From contig JALURI010000237.1 of NCBI GenBank assembly GCA_027016965.1, forward strand, positions 1 through 20,735: 20,735 nt of DNA. Direction: 5' to 3'. The translations under genes were made by a program, and so were the position numbers. The DNA is from Geoglobus sp. Its GTDB lineage: Archaea; Halobacteriota; Archaeoglobi; Archaeoglobales; Archaeoglobaceae. The notes beneath the pieces were generated by a model. The model had not been told where the DNA came from. It ran no database searches and saw only the letters and a program-made list of their open reading frames with translations. How positions within the stretch are numbered: the stretch's first letter is position 1; each line of letters begins with the position of its first letter. Positions 8,075 to 14,914 of this stretch are shown in pieces.

Positions 8075-8638
8075 TTAATTATGCTTCAATGGAAGATAAA
8101 GATCATACTCAAACTCAGGATTGACTATAACGAATCCCATTTTTCTGTAAACGTGTATCGCCCTTTGATTTGTTCGCTCAGTCACGAGAGTTATACCATG
8201 GAAACCCGTTTTCCTGCAGTATTCTATCATTTCTCTGAGCATTCTCTGCCCTATTCCTCTGTCCTGGTAATCCTGATGGACAAATATGGAGAGGTCAACA
8301 ATTTTCTGGTCATCAGCTGGAATAACAGAGCAGTGTCCAACCAGATTTCCTTTTATTTCGGCTACGATGCTGAATCCATCCTCTGCAAGGTAATCAATCC
8401 ATTTTTCAATTCCGATCCTTGTTGATGGTGGTAGCCCGAGACATCTGTTCTCTGGTGTAAAACTTTCATACATCTGTATGAGCTTTTTCCTATCTTTCAG
8501 ATGATCGTATTCTCTGATTACAACTCTGTCACCTTTTCTGTCAGTATATTCCACACCATGAAACACGGGGAATTTTCTCTGACTCAGCCCTGTCTGATCT
8601 CCCATTGAGTCATAGAATCGGGAGAGAATATTTATCAT
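8075..8638 (-). CDS. GNAT family N-acetyltransferase
   Basis: This 187-residue protein has one GNAT fold, about residues 40-180. The acetyl-CoA pyrophosphate-binding loop is Q125-D-R-G-I-G130 after the strand IVDLSIFVHQDYQ. The late motif NQRAIHVYRKMGFV (157-170) is the usual motif B, with the tyrosine that can act as general acid. The first about 38 residues lie outside the fold. The acceptor substrate cannot be deduced and could be a protein N-terminus, an amino acid or a small molecule. It lies 45 bases downstream of another minus-strand gene and may be co-transcribed with it, although a TATA-like TAAAATTAAAT also lies at about 8673-8683. Confidence 0.85.
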   Translation of the reverse strand: MINILSRFYDSMGDQTGLSQRKFPVFHGVEYTDRKGDRVVIREYDHLKDRKKLIQMYESFTPENRCLGLPPSTRIGIEKWIDYLAEDGFSIVAEIKGNLVGHCSVIPADDQKIVDLSIFVHQDYQDRGIGQRMLREMIEYCRKTGFHGITLVTERTNQRAIHVYRKMGFVIVNPEFEYDLYLPLKHN

Positions 8639-8683
8639 TTACTTGAAATTATTAATGGTGATGATGGGCGATACCATTTAATT

Positions 8684-9028
8684 TTACAGAAGTCCCTTTG
8701 ATTTCATTTCCCTGAAAAGAGCCCTCATCAACTTCTCTTTTATTGATTCAAACGGAATGGTTACCCTGACCATCAGCAGTGCATTTGAATCTGCCGGAGG
8801 AGGTACTGCCATCTCAATGCCCTCAATCCTCGCCTCTCTTATGGCTCTTGCAATTTCTCCCTTTGCAACAATCTTGTCACCTTTCTTTACTGAAAATCCA
8901 GCATGTTCCGCCTCAGGAATCTCAACAAAGATGACAACGGTCTCATAATCTCTCGCTATTTCAAGGAACTGACATTTAACTGCTCTTCCGGCATGCTCAA
9001 AATTCAATTCTGAGTGTGACTTTTTCAT
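8684..9028 (-). CDS. Unrecognised small protein (114 aa)
   Basis: I do not recognise this family. It is a soluble, probably mixed alpha/beta protein. The central SVKKGDKIVAKGEIARAIREA resembles a small beta barrel turn followed by a helix, and the C-terminus (FESIKEKLMRALFREMKSKG) is a basic amphipathic helix. There are no metal or nucleotide motifs. ATGs at 9043, 9034 and 9028 are all in frame. I prefer 9028 (MKKSHSELNF) because the TATA box at 9051-9060 is then at the normal leaderless distance, whereas 9043 would be only about 12 bases from it. If 9043 is correct the protein is 119 residues. It is divergent from the gene at 9129. Confidence 0.7.
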   Translation of the reverse strand: MKKSHSELNFEHAGRAVKCQFLEIARDYETVVIFVEIPEAEHAGFSVKKGDKIVAKGEIARAIREARIEGIEMAVPPPADSNALLMVRVTIPFESIKEKLMRALFREMKSKGLL

Positions 9029-9050
9029 GACCATCCTGTACATCTTTCCG

Positions 9051-9060
9051 AATTTAAAAG
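9051..9060 (-). promoter_or_regulatory. TATA box for the minus-strand gene starting at 9028
   Basis: CTTTTAAATT on the minus strand is centred 27 bases from ATG 9028, in a divergent promoter region shared with the gene at 9129. Confidence 0.5.
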
Positions 9061-9088
9061 CAGTTTCGGATAATTTAAAACAAAAAAT

Positions 9089-9125
9089 CTTAAATAGTTT
9101 ATAATGAGGTTGTTTTTCAGGTGAT
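9089..9125 (+). promoter_or_regulatory. Promoter and ribosome-binding site of the gene at 9129
   Basis: A TATA-like CTTAAATAG (9089-9097) is followed by a Shine-Dalgarno AGGTGAT (9119-9125), just before ATG 9129. A second AT-rich candidate, ATAATTTAAAAC, lies at 9070-9081. Confidence 0.45.
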
Positions 9126-9128
9126 GTT

Positions 9129-9563
9129 ATGCCTGAGAAAATGAGAGTGATACTGTGTGGGTATGACCCAATGCTTGTTAGAGGTTATGTAAGGGCAAAA
9201 AACGAAGAGGCATTGTGGTTTTACCTGCCGAAGGAACTTTATGAAGAGTACAACCTGAAACCCGGTGATAAGGTACAGGGCAAGGTTTTAAAGGTGTATT
9301 CAGGTTCCACAGGAGAGATTGTTGCAGAGCCAAATGAAGAGTTTGAGTGGGAAACTTCAAGGTTCACAGGAATGGCTGTTGTTGTTGACCATGATTTCAT
9401 TGCCAGATACAAGCTCACAGCATGGCATTTTCTGGAGCTGGTTGTGGAGAGAGTTATTCAGGAGGGCAGGGAGATCGAAGTTTACTCTGGAGAAACAAAA
9501 GAGAGAAGAGTCTGGGCGGAGGATAGACTGAAGCTGTCTTACACTCTGCCATACGCCGAATAA
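9129..9563 (+). CDS. Unrecognised protein with an AbrB-like segment (144 aa)
   Basis: I do not recognise this family. Residues about 29-57 (ALWFYLPKELYEEYNLKPGDKVQGKVLKV) have the strand, 'P..L....L..GD.V' and strand pattern of AbrB/SpoVT-type swapped-hairpin barrels. That would fit a DNA-binding or dimerisation module, but the fit is by pattern only. The C-terminal half is acidic, with several Trp and Tyr. The gene has a promoter and an RBS of its own. The following metallo-hydrolase ATG comes 2 bases after its stop, so the two are very probably one operon. Confidence 0.75.
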   Translation: MPEKMRVILCGYDPMLVRGYVRAKNEEALWFYLPKELYEEYNLKPGDKVQGKVLKVYSGSTGEIVAEPNEEFEWETSRFTGMAVVVDHDFIARYKLTAWHFLELVVERVIQEGREIEVYSGETKERRVWAEDRLKLSYTLPYAE

Positions 9564-9564
9564 C

Positions 9565-10647
9565 ATGAACCTCCAGGAACAGGATTATAGCTGGATTGAG
9601 ATTGAAGGAGTCAGGGGTATCTACTTTCTTGAAGGATTTGAAAACTCGTCCAATCTGTATTACTTTAAAGAAGATGGTATGCTGATTGACACCGGAAATG
9701 ACTACACTGCATTTCTTGAATTTAACAGAGTTGGAAACATCTCAGAGATATCTTCTGTTTTTCTCACCCACTCCCACAACGATCACACCCTAGGACTCTT
9801 TGATCTACTGAGGAGCTACGAAGATTTTGATAGCGTGAACATATTTGTTCATGTCTCTATGAAAGATGTTCTGGAGAAAAAGATCAGAGTTTTTGGAAAG
9901 AATGTGGAAATAGTCGGTTTGAAAGGGGGTGAGGAAATAGAGCTAATAGATGAAAAATACAGGGTTCTGGATACGCCCGGCCACACGTTCGATCACATCT
10001 GCATGTACAGCAGTGAAAATGGATTTTTATTTTCAGGTGATGCGGTGATAACCCATCCTGTTTACGACGAAAATCTGGGAGGGTCTCTTAAAAATTTCAT
10101 AACCACACTCAGACACCTTAAAAAACTTGATATCAGTTACATCTTTCCAGGGCATGGATACTATGCACATGGGGAGGTTACAAAAATAATCTTAGAGAAA
10201 TCATATTTCAATGCAATCAGAGATCTTTCACCTGAGAGACCTTTAAAGGAATGTGCAAAAGCCGCTCTAAAGATAGGACTGTTTGAGGAAGCTGAATACG
10301 CCCTCAATGCCTATCTTGAGCTTGAGGACAAAAAAGATAGAGAAGCCATCTTTGGACTTGCATCTATAAAAGCTGACAGAGGAGAAATCAAGGCCGTTGA
10401 GGACTTGCTATCGGATTATATCAAAAATTCCAGTGAAGAAGCGCTGTATATAGCAGGAATGGCTGCAATGAAGGCTGAAAAATTTGAAAAAGCTGTAAAA
10501 TATTTTGGTAAACTCAGTGAAATTACCAAAGACCCAAGATACAGAGTTATTTACGGATCTGCTCTTTATGAAAGCGGACGTGTGGCTGAGGCTATGGAAA
10601 TAGAAGAATTCAGGAGAATCTATGAAAGGGTTGGACAAAATCGTTAA
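9565..10647 (+). CDS. Metallo-beta-lactamase-fold hydrolase with C-terminal TPR-like region
   Basis: In this 360-residue soluble protein, residues 1-205 carry the metallo-hydrolase fold. Visible metal ligands are H69-S-H71-N-D73-H74 (THSHNDHT), H140 in TPGHTFDH, D159 in FSGDAV and H197 in FPGHG, so both metal sites are complete. Residues about 225-355 form repeated helical pairs (for example AALYHR-like 'AGMAAMKAEKFEKAVKYFG'), which suggest tetratricopeptide repeats for protein contacts. Hydrolytic substrates in this superfamily range from thioesters such as glyoxalase II substrates to lactones and RNA, and nothing here decides. It sits 64 bases upstream of the CoA-transferase operon but is separated from it by a promoter, so a thioesterase role linked to that operon is only a possibility. 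Confidence 0.87.
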   Translation: MNLQEQDYSWIEIEGVRGIYFLEGFENSSNLYYFKEDGMLIDTGNDYTAFLEFNRVGNISEISSVFLTHSHNDHTLGLFDLLRSYEDFDSVNIFVHVSMKDVLEKKIRVFGKNVEIVGLKGGEEIELIDEKYRVLDTPGHTFDHICMYSSENGFLFSGDAVITHPVYDENLGGSLKNFITTLRHLKKLDISYIFPGHGYYAHGEVTKIILEKSYFNAIRDLSPERPLKECAKAALKIGLFEEAEYALNAYLELEDKKDREAIFGLASIKADRGEIKAVEDLLSDYIKNSSEEALYIAGMAAMKAEKFEKAVKYFGKLSEITKDPRYRVIYGSALYESGRVAEAMEIEEFRRIYERVGQNR

Positions 10648-10705
10648 GTTTTAATATTTTATTTGTCATCAAAAATAGTGAATTTTGAAATCGAGTTTGG
10701 AGGTG
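10648..10705 (+). promoter_or_regulatory. Promoter and ribosome-binding site of the CoA-transferase operon
   Basis: A TATA-like GTTTTAATATTTTAT (10648-10662) begins at the stop of the metallo-hydrolase gene. After a leader of about 20-25 bases comes the strong Shine-Dalgarno GGAGGTG (10699-10705), 5 bases before ATG 10711. All four genes of this operon have strong Shine-Dalgarno sequences, which suggests high expression. Confidence 0.6.
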
Positions 10706-10710
10706 CCTGA

Positions 10711-12225
10711 ATGAGTGATGAAAAATATGAGGAAAAGTATGTAGAACTGGAAATTAATGATGTAACGGATACACTGCTACCAAGACCGTGGCCAGTGACT
10801 GAACCAAGAAAAAGGGAGGAGCTCTACGCCCCCTGGGTAAAGGATCCAAGAGATTCCGATGGAAGCTACGGAGAGTTTGTTGAAGAGAACATTCACTATA
10901 AAAAAGCTATTGGAAAGCCATGGGCTCTTGATGGAATCATTGTGCTGGACTGCACCGTGATGGGGATGGCTGGGGCGATTGCAGCAAGCTACCTTGGAGA
11001 GCTCGGTGCAACAGTGATAAAGGTGGAGCCAATTGAAGGAGATCCACAGAGATACTGGTATCCTTTCGGCAGGGAAGAGTATGCTTTTGAGGACATATAC
11101 ACCGGAGAGAAGGTCAGTCCAACATTCATCCACGAGCATAGAAATGAATACTCCATAACCCTCAATCTTGAAACGGAAAAAGGGAGAGAGATCTTCAAGA
11201 GACTTGCTGTTCATGCTGATATAGTTCTTGAAAATTACCCACCCGGAACATTTGACGAGTGGGGAATTGGTTACAGACAGCTCAGCAAGACAAATCCAAG
11301 ACTGATATATGCCTGGTTCGGACAGCTTGGACAGTGGGGTTCGATGAAGGATAAGACATCCAAATACGGGCAGTGGATGCTCGATCCTGTTGGTCTGTCC
11401 GCAAGTGAGTACGTGCACTCTACTGGATTTCCAGCAGATCTTCTTCCAAGAGAATTCGGAGGAAATCCGACAAGATCTGGTGAGTGGGTTGGAGACATAG
11501 TTGCAGGAGTGTGGGGAACAGTTGGAATTCTTGCAGCACTGTACCACAGGGAGAACGTGAGCGGAAGAGGACAGTTCATAGAAGCAACCTCAGCAGAGAG
11601 CTACATGGAGATTCTGGACTTCAATATAAGCTGGTATGCCTATGACGGAAGTATAAAGGCAAGAATAGGAGGCTGGGATCCAAATCTCAACCAGTATGCC
11701 TGGAACCCATGCAAAGATGGATACATGATGATTGGTGGACAGTCAGACAGACTGTGGTACAGAATCCTTCAGGTTATAGCCCAGGAAGATCCTGAAGGAG
11801 CAAGACTGATTGCTGAAGATCCATTCCTTAAGGAGATGGCTGCCAGAAACGCACTTGAGGGGCTCATAAAAACCTATACAGTCACAGCCCACTGGCTTGT
11901 CAACAACACAAGAGCTGAGGCTGAGGCTAAGATGAATGCAAGAGAGGTTGCAGCTGCACCTGTGCTTATGATTGATGAGATTGCAGAGTACGAGCACTTC
12001 GTTTACAGAGGACATGTAATTGAGGTCATGGATGAGCATTATGGCGGGGTTCTGGTGGCAAATTCACCTCTCGCACACCAGCACAGAACCCCGGCAAGAA
12101 TCAAGTGGGTTGGCAGACCGCTTGGACTTGACAATGGAGAGATATTTGCAAGATACCTTGGAATTGGACCAGAGGAAATCAAGAGACTCGCAAGAGAGGG
12201 TATTACTACCTGGTATCATGAGTGA
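10711..12225 (+). CDS. Family III CoA-transferase, non-catalytic-type subunit (CaiB/BaiF superfamily)
   Basis: This 504-residue protein belongs to the formyl-CoA transferase/CaiB fold. The fold begins near residue 70 with LDGIIVLDCTVMGMAGAIAA and GELGATVIKVEP, followed by LENYPPGTFDEWGIGY and NPRLIYAWFGQLGQWG. An N-terminal extension of about 65 residues is unusual, since typical members are about 400 residues. In the catalytic strand, where active members have an Asp after an aromatic residue (for example 'GYD'), this protein has Tyr219-Gly220. The nearest Asp, D225, does not align. It therefore probably cannot form the aspartyl-CoA intermediate and may work as the structural partner of the next gene, as in the two-subunit benzylsuccinate CoA-transferase BbsEF. 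The substrate is unknown. Confidence 0.85.
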   Translation: MSDEKYEEKYVELEINDVTDTLLPRPWPVTEPRKREELYAPWVKDPRDSDGSYGEFVEENIHYKKAIGKPWALDGIIVLDCTVMGMAGAIAASYLGELGATVIKVEPIEGDPQRYWYPFGREEYAFEDIYTGEKVSPTFIHEHRNEYSITLNLETEKGREIFKRLAVHADIVLENYPPGTFDEWGIGYRQLSKTNPRLIYAWFGQLGQWGSMKDKTSKYGQWMLDPVGLSASEYVHSTGFPADLLPREFGGNPTRSGEWVGDIVAGVWGTVGILAALYHRENVSGRGQFIEATSAESYMEILDFNISWYAYDGSIKARIGGWDPNLNQYAWNPCKDGYMMIGGQSDRLWYRILQVIAQEDPEGARLIAEDPFLKEMAARNALEGLIKTYTVTAHWLVNNTRAEAEAKMNAREVAAAPVLMIDEIAEYEHFVYRGHVIEVMDEHYGGVLVANSPLAHQHRTPARIKWVGRPLGLDNGEIFARYLGIGPEEIKRLAREGITTWYHE

Positions 12226-12231
12226 GGTGAT
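12224..12231 (+). promoter_or_regulatory. Shine-Dalgarno of the second CoA-transferase gene
   Basis: GAGGTGAT overlaps the stop codon of the first CoA-transferase gene and lies 3 bases before ATG 12235. This implies tight translational coupling of the two subunits. Confidence 0.6.
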
Positions 12232-12234
12232 ATA

Positions 12235-13665
12235 ATGGAAAAGAAGGTTTGGGATCATAACCCGCCAGGAAGCTGGAGTTTCGATCCTCCAAGGGATAGA
12301 GATCCAGTTACTGGAGAGGACATGGAAAAGATTCCCTTTGAAGAGTACTGCAGAAGGATGTTTGATCCAGATAAGCTTTGGGAGAAACCTGAAGCATTGA
12401 AGGGCTGGAGGCACATCTCATCAACCATGTACATCTTGAGCCCCCACGTTGGAGCAACTCTCGGCGAGTTTGGAGCAGAAGTAATTAAGGTTGAAATGCC
12501 TAAGCTTGGAGATCCAATGAGGCATACCTCACCATTCAACGAAGCTTATCTATGGCCTGAGACAGATCACAGACCCATGGTTGGAACTGGAATGGGTTTT
12601 CTGCATGCAAATGACAACAAGTACTTCATAACCCTCGACTATCATGCTCCTGAGGCAAAGGAGCTTTACTACGATCTCATAAGGATTTCAGACAGCATGG
12701 CTGAATGCTACAGACCCGGAACATTCTACAGGTGGGGCATCGGTTATCCACAGCTCAAAGAGGTTAATCCGAGGCTGATATACATATATCTTGGTGGATT
12801 CGGAAATTATGGTCCAAGAAGATATGGGGGTAGCTATGATATCCTCGGTCAGGCTGTTGGAGGGCTTGCAGCAATAACAGGGTGGCATGAGGACTTTGGA
12901 GGACATCCAACTAAACAGACGAACTGGCTTATTGACTGGTACTCAGGCTTGACGGGTCTTATTGGAGTTCTTGCCGCTGCTCACTACAGGAGAAAGACCG
13001 GATTCGGTACATTCATCGATCTCAGTCAGATAAGTTGCTCAACAAGGGCAACGGGATATGCATTCCCGCTATACGGTAGATTTGGAGTTGTCAGGCAGAG
13101 ATGGGGCAACTGGGATACGCTGCTTTCAGTGCATGGCATAATCATGACAGGAAGAACCGATGAACCTGAGCATCCCAACCCCCAGATCGGTGTTGAGAGC
13201 AGGTATGTCATGGTTTCAGCATTCCAGGATGAGGACTTCAGAGAACTCTGCTATGTCATAAACAGACCAGATCTCTGGGAGAAGTACTCAAGTGCAAGAG
13301 AGAGGGTTAAACCAGAGGCACAGATTGAGATTTACAGAGCTCTTGAGGAGTGGGCATCAGACAAGTCAAGGAGTGAGGTTGTGGAGATACTGAACAATGC
13401 AGGGCTTATAGCAGTTCCCGTGTTCTCTGCGAAAGATGTATATGAATCCGAGCACTTCTGGGAGAGAGGAACGCTGAGATGGGTTGACGATCCAATATTC
13501 GGAGATATGCTTGTTCATGGAGCAACCGTGAAGATGAGTGAAACACCGCCAAGAGTAAAATGGATCTGGAGACCGATTGGAGCGGACAACATCAGAATAT
13601 ACCATGAGCTGCTTGGTTACCCACTGCCGAAACTGAAAGAGCTGTGGGAGAAGGGAATAATCTGA
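12235..13665 (+). CDS. Family III CoA-transferase, catalytic-type subunit (CaiB/BaiF superfamily)
   Basis: This 476-residue protein has the same fold as its neighbour. [20 protein letters not shown] starts the Rossmann-like core, followed by [25 protein letters not shown] and [17 protein letters not shown]202, in SYD, occupies the position of the nucleophilic aspartate that forms a mixed anhydride and then aspartyl-CoA in the family. The later [25 protein letters not shown] is the conserved helix and 'GxGxxIDLS' strand. The N-terminal extension is about 60 residues and Trp- and Pro-rich, related in style to that of subunit one. It starts 9 bases after the first subunit ends, so the pair very probably forms a heteromer that moves CoA between carboxylic acids. 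Benzylsuccinate-type acids are one candidate substrate. Confidence 0.87.
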   Translation: MEKKVWDHNPPGSWSFDPPRDRDPVTGEDMEKIPFEEYCRRMFDPDKLWEKPEALKGWRHISSTMYILSPHVGATLGEFGAEVIKVEMPKLGDPMRHTSPFNEAYLWPETDHRPMVGTGMGFLHANDNKYFITLDYHAPEAKELYYDLIRISDSMAECYRPGTFYRWGIGYPQLKEVNPRLIYIYLGGFGNYGPRRYGGSYDILGQAVGGLAAITGWHEDFGGHPTKQTNWLIDWYSGLTGLIGVLAAAHYRRKTGFGTFIDLSQISCSTRATGYAFPLYGRFGVVRQRWGNWDTLLSVHGIIMTGRTDEPEHPNPQIGVESRYVMVSAFQDEDFRELCYVINRPDLWEKYSSARERVKPEAQIEIYRALEEWASDKSRSEVVEILNNAGLIAVPVFSAKDVYESEHFWERGTLRWVDDPIFGDMLVHGATVKMSETPPRVKWIWRPIGADNIRIYHELLGYPLPKLKELWEKGII

Positions 13666-13678
13666 GGGGGTGATGGAG

Positions 13679-14182
13679 ATGGTTTATTACTGGGAGCACG
13701 ATTGCGGATGGGTTAATTACCTTGATCCCTATTACTTCTGGAACTTTGAAGGAAAGGTAAAATGTGCTGGATGCGACAGAGTTGCAAAATTTAAATTCCT
13801 CAATGGCATGCTTCTTGAAGGTCCAACAGAGATTGATGAGGAAGCAGATGTTCTCCCGCTTTACGCAGACAACCCGGACAGAGGATATGAAACTATAAAA
13901 GTGGGAACACCGGGCAAAACAAGACCATTCTACGGCCTGATGAGGGACCCAAGCACCTACACAGGAAAGGCAAGAATAAGGACAGAAAACTTCAGAGGAA
14001 AGTTCATAAGAGCAAAGCCAAATCAGCCAAAGAAGGCTGGAGTTATAGAGAGCAGGAGATTTGTCTGGATAGATAGAACAAAAAGCAAGGATGTCTGGGA
14101 AAAAGATGAATATCCGGGAAAGCCCATCTATGGGAGATTCAAGGTCGGTGAAGAGGTTGAGGAGGAGCACCTGGAGGAGTGA
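13679..14182 (+). CDS. Small zinc-ribbon-like protein of the CoA-transferase operon
   Basis: I do not recognise this 167-residue family. The N-terminus is rich in aromatics and metal-ligand residues: H7, C9 (EHDCGWVNY), then C29-A-G-C32, which could build a zinc knuckle. The rest is basic, with many Lys, Arg, Gly and Pro and strand-like stretches, then an acidic tail (EEVEEEHLEE). In-frame starts are GTG 13670, ATG 13673 and ATG 13679. I chose 13679 because GAGGGGGTGAT (13664-13674) then lies at a proper Shine-Dalgarno distance. The gene is coupled on both sides, 13 bases after the catalytic CoA-transferase and ending just before the next start. A role as accessory subunit of the transferase or of a partner enzyme is inferred from the operon. 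Confidence 0.75.
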   Translation: MVYYWEHDCGWVNYLDPYYFWNFEGKVKCAGCDRVAKFKFLNGMLLEGPTEIDEEADVLPLYADNPDRGYETIKVGTPGKTRPFYGLMRDPSTYTGKARIRTENFRGKFIRAKPNQPKKAGVIESRRFVWIDRTKSKDVWEKDEYPGKPIYGRFKVGEEVEEEHLEE

Positions 14183-14187
14183 TGAAG

Positions 14188-14454
14188 ATGACATCTCATA
14201 CAAAGGTTGAGCTCAGTTTCCCTGAGGATGCCGGTCCGAAACCAGCAGTCTGGACAAAGGAACAGGAAGAATTCGTCCAGCAGTTTCCGCATGTATGCAA
14301 GGAATGCAAGTGGCTGAAACCCATAATTCCAAACACAAAGTTCCCGCCAGCAGACCTTGTTGGTTACTGCAAGATAATCCACTGGCCATTCTACTGGTGT
14401 ATCAGCAAGTACACAGTTATAAAAAGCTGCAAGTGGTTTGAGAAGAAGGGGTAA
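14188..14454 (+). CDS. Cys-rich small protein resembling small Fe-S subunits of arylalkylsuccinate synthases
   Basis: This 88-residue protein has five cysteines: C37-K-E-C40-K-W, C61 (GYCK), C71 (WCIS) and C81 (SCKWF). The CxxCKW...GxC...C arrangement recalls the small beta/gamma subunits of benzylsuccinate synthase (BssB/BssC), which hold a HiPIP-like [4Fe-4S] cluster. The similarity is by motif from memory, not by alignment. No glycyl radical enzyme lies in this window. In-frame starts are GTG 14179, ATG 14182 and ATG 14188. The last fits the Shine-Dalgarno GGAGGAGT (14173-14180). It is the final gene of the four-gene CoA-transferase operon and is followed by a T-rich region that also holds the next promoter. 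Confidence 0.72.
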   Translation: MTSHTKVELSFPEDAGPKPAVWTKEQEEFVQQFPHVCKECKWLKPIIPNTKFPPADLVGYCKIIHWPFYWCISKYTVIKSCKWFEKKG

Positions 14455-14460
14455 AACACC

Positions 14461-14482
14461 CTTTATTTTTTAAATTTTTAAA
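14461..14482 (+). promoter_or_regulatory. T-rich terminator region overlapping a TATA box
   Basis: A run of T and A follows the operon end. It can end the CoA-transferase transcript, and its part TTTTTAAATTTTTAAAC (about 14466-14482) also sits about 23 bases upstream of ATG 14497 as a TATA element. Confidence 0.45.
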
Positions 14483-14496
14483 CTGATCTGCTTTTT

Positions 14497-14625
14497 ATGA
14501 AATGCATCTATGACACAAGCATTGACTGTCCTGAGAAAGAACAGAGCTTTGAAAAGTGCAGAAAGTGCTCAATTTACATGGCAATTGTAGAGGGGGCGAA
14601 GGGCTGTGGAAGCATCGAATTCTGA
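14497..14625 (+). CDS. 42-residue Cys-rich microprotein
   Basis: ATG 14497 to TGA 14625 encodes a protein with C3, C11, C21-R-K-C24 and C37, a likely zinc- or iron-sulfur-binding fold. I infer that it is real from the cysteine spacing, the TATA box at leaderless distance (about 23 bases) and the fit into the gap between two genes. It overlaps the next gene by 20 bases in another frame. Small cysteine proteins of the form C..C....CxxCxxY are common in archaea, and their functions are mostly unknown. The last cysteines (KGCGSIEF) are close to the end, which is typical of such knuckles. Confidence 0.6.
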   Translation: MKCIYDTSIDCPEKEQSFEKCRKCSIYMAIVEGAKGCGSIEF

Positions 14626-14875
14626 GCTTGATTATCTATACGCCTCAATTGAGAGGTGGTATGGGAGATATCTGGAAATGGATGACATTTCAGCCTACTT
14701 CATGTTCAAGGATGACATTGAGATAGCTGAAAACTACGCTGAGCTTTTGCTGAAAAGTGGAAAAATTAAGTCAGAGGAGTTTTTCAGGTTTTTGAATTAC
14801 TGCGATGAGAAGCTTGAATCTCTCAAAAGCATTCTCAACCTTAGCGATGAGGACACGGTTGAGAGATTTGCCTGA
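14606..14875 (+). CDS. Unrecognised small helical protein (89 aa)
   Basis: I do not recognise this acidic protein. It appears all-helical: segments such as LDYLYASIERWYGRYLEM, DIEIAENYAELLLKSGKI and SEEFFRFLNYCDEKLESLKS have amphipathic spacing. It starts at GTG 14606, with GAGGGGG (14590-14596) as a possible Shine-Dalgarno inside the preceding microprotein gene, which it overlaps by 20 bases. The two are probably translated from one message. It has no metal or nucleotide motifs and only one cysteine. It ends 39 bases before the Trm10 gene, which has its own TATA element. Confidence 0.65.
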   Translation: MEASNSELDYLYASIERWYGRYLEMDDISAYFMFKDDIEIAENYAELLLKSGKIKSEEFFRFLNYCDEKLESLKSILNLSDEDTVERFA

Positions 14876-14883
14876 TTTTGAAA

Positions 14884-14894
14884 TGTTTTTAAGC
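14884..14894 (+). promoter_or_regulatory. TATA box of the Trm10-like gene
   Basis: TGTTTTTAAGC is centred about 26 bases upstream of GTG 14915, with no Shine-Dalgarno between. This supports a leaderless GTG start. Confidence 0.45.
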
Positions 14895-14914
14895 AAATCT
14901 GTTATGCTGATTCT

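Noticed and set aside
8000..8425. 141-codon plus-strand open frame across the ClC and GNAT genes
   Set aside because: It runs antisense through the conserved GNAT motif B and has low-complexity composition, so it is a shadow of the minus-strand genes.
10777..11547. 256-codon minus-strand open frame opposite the first CoA-transferase gene
   Set aside because: It is the complement of strongly conserved CoA-transferase motifs, its translation has no family features, and no promoter or ribosome-binding site supports it.
13592..14182. 203-codon open frame on the minus strand opposite the zinc-ribbon-like gene
   Set aside because: It is antisense to a well-supported operon gene, is rich in Ser, Cys and Leu as shadow frames are, and has no recognisable motif.
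14461..14482. CRISPR leader or repeat-like AT-rich element
   Set aside because: There is only one AT-rich stretch, with no repeated units. It is explained by a terminator and a TATA box.
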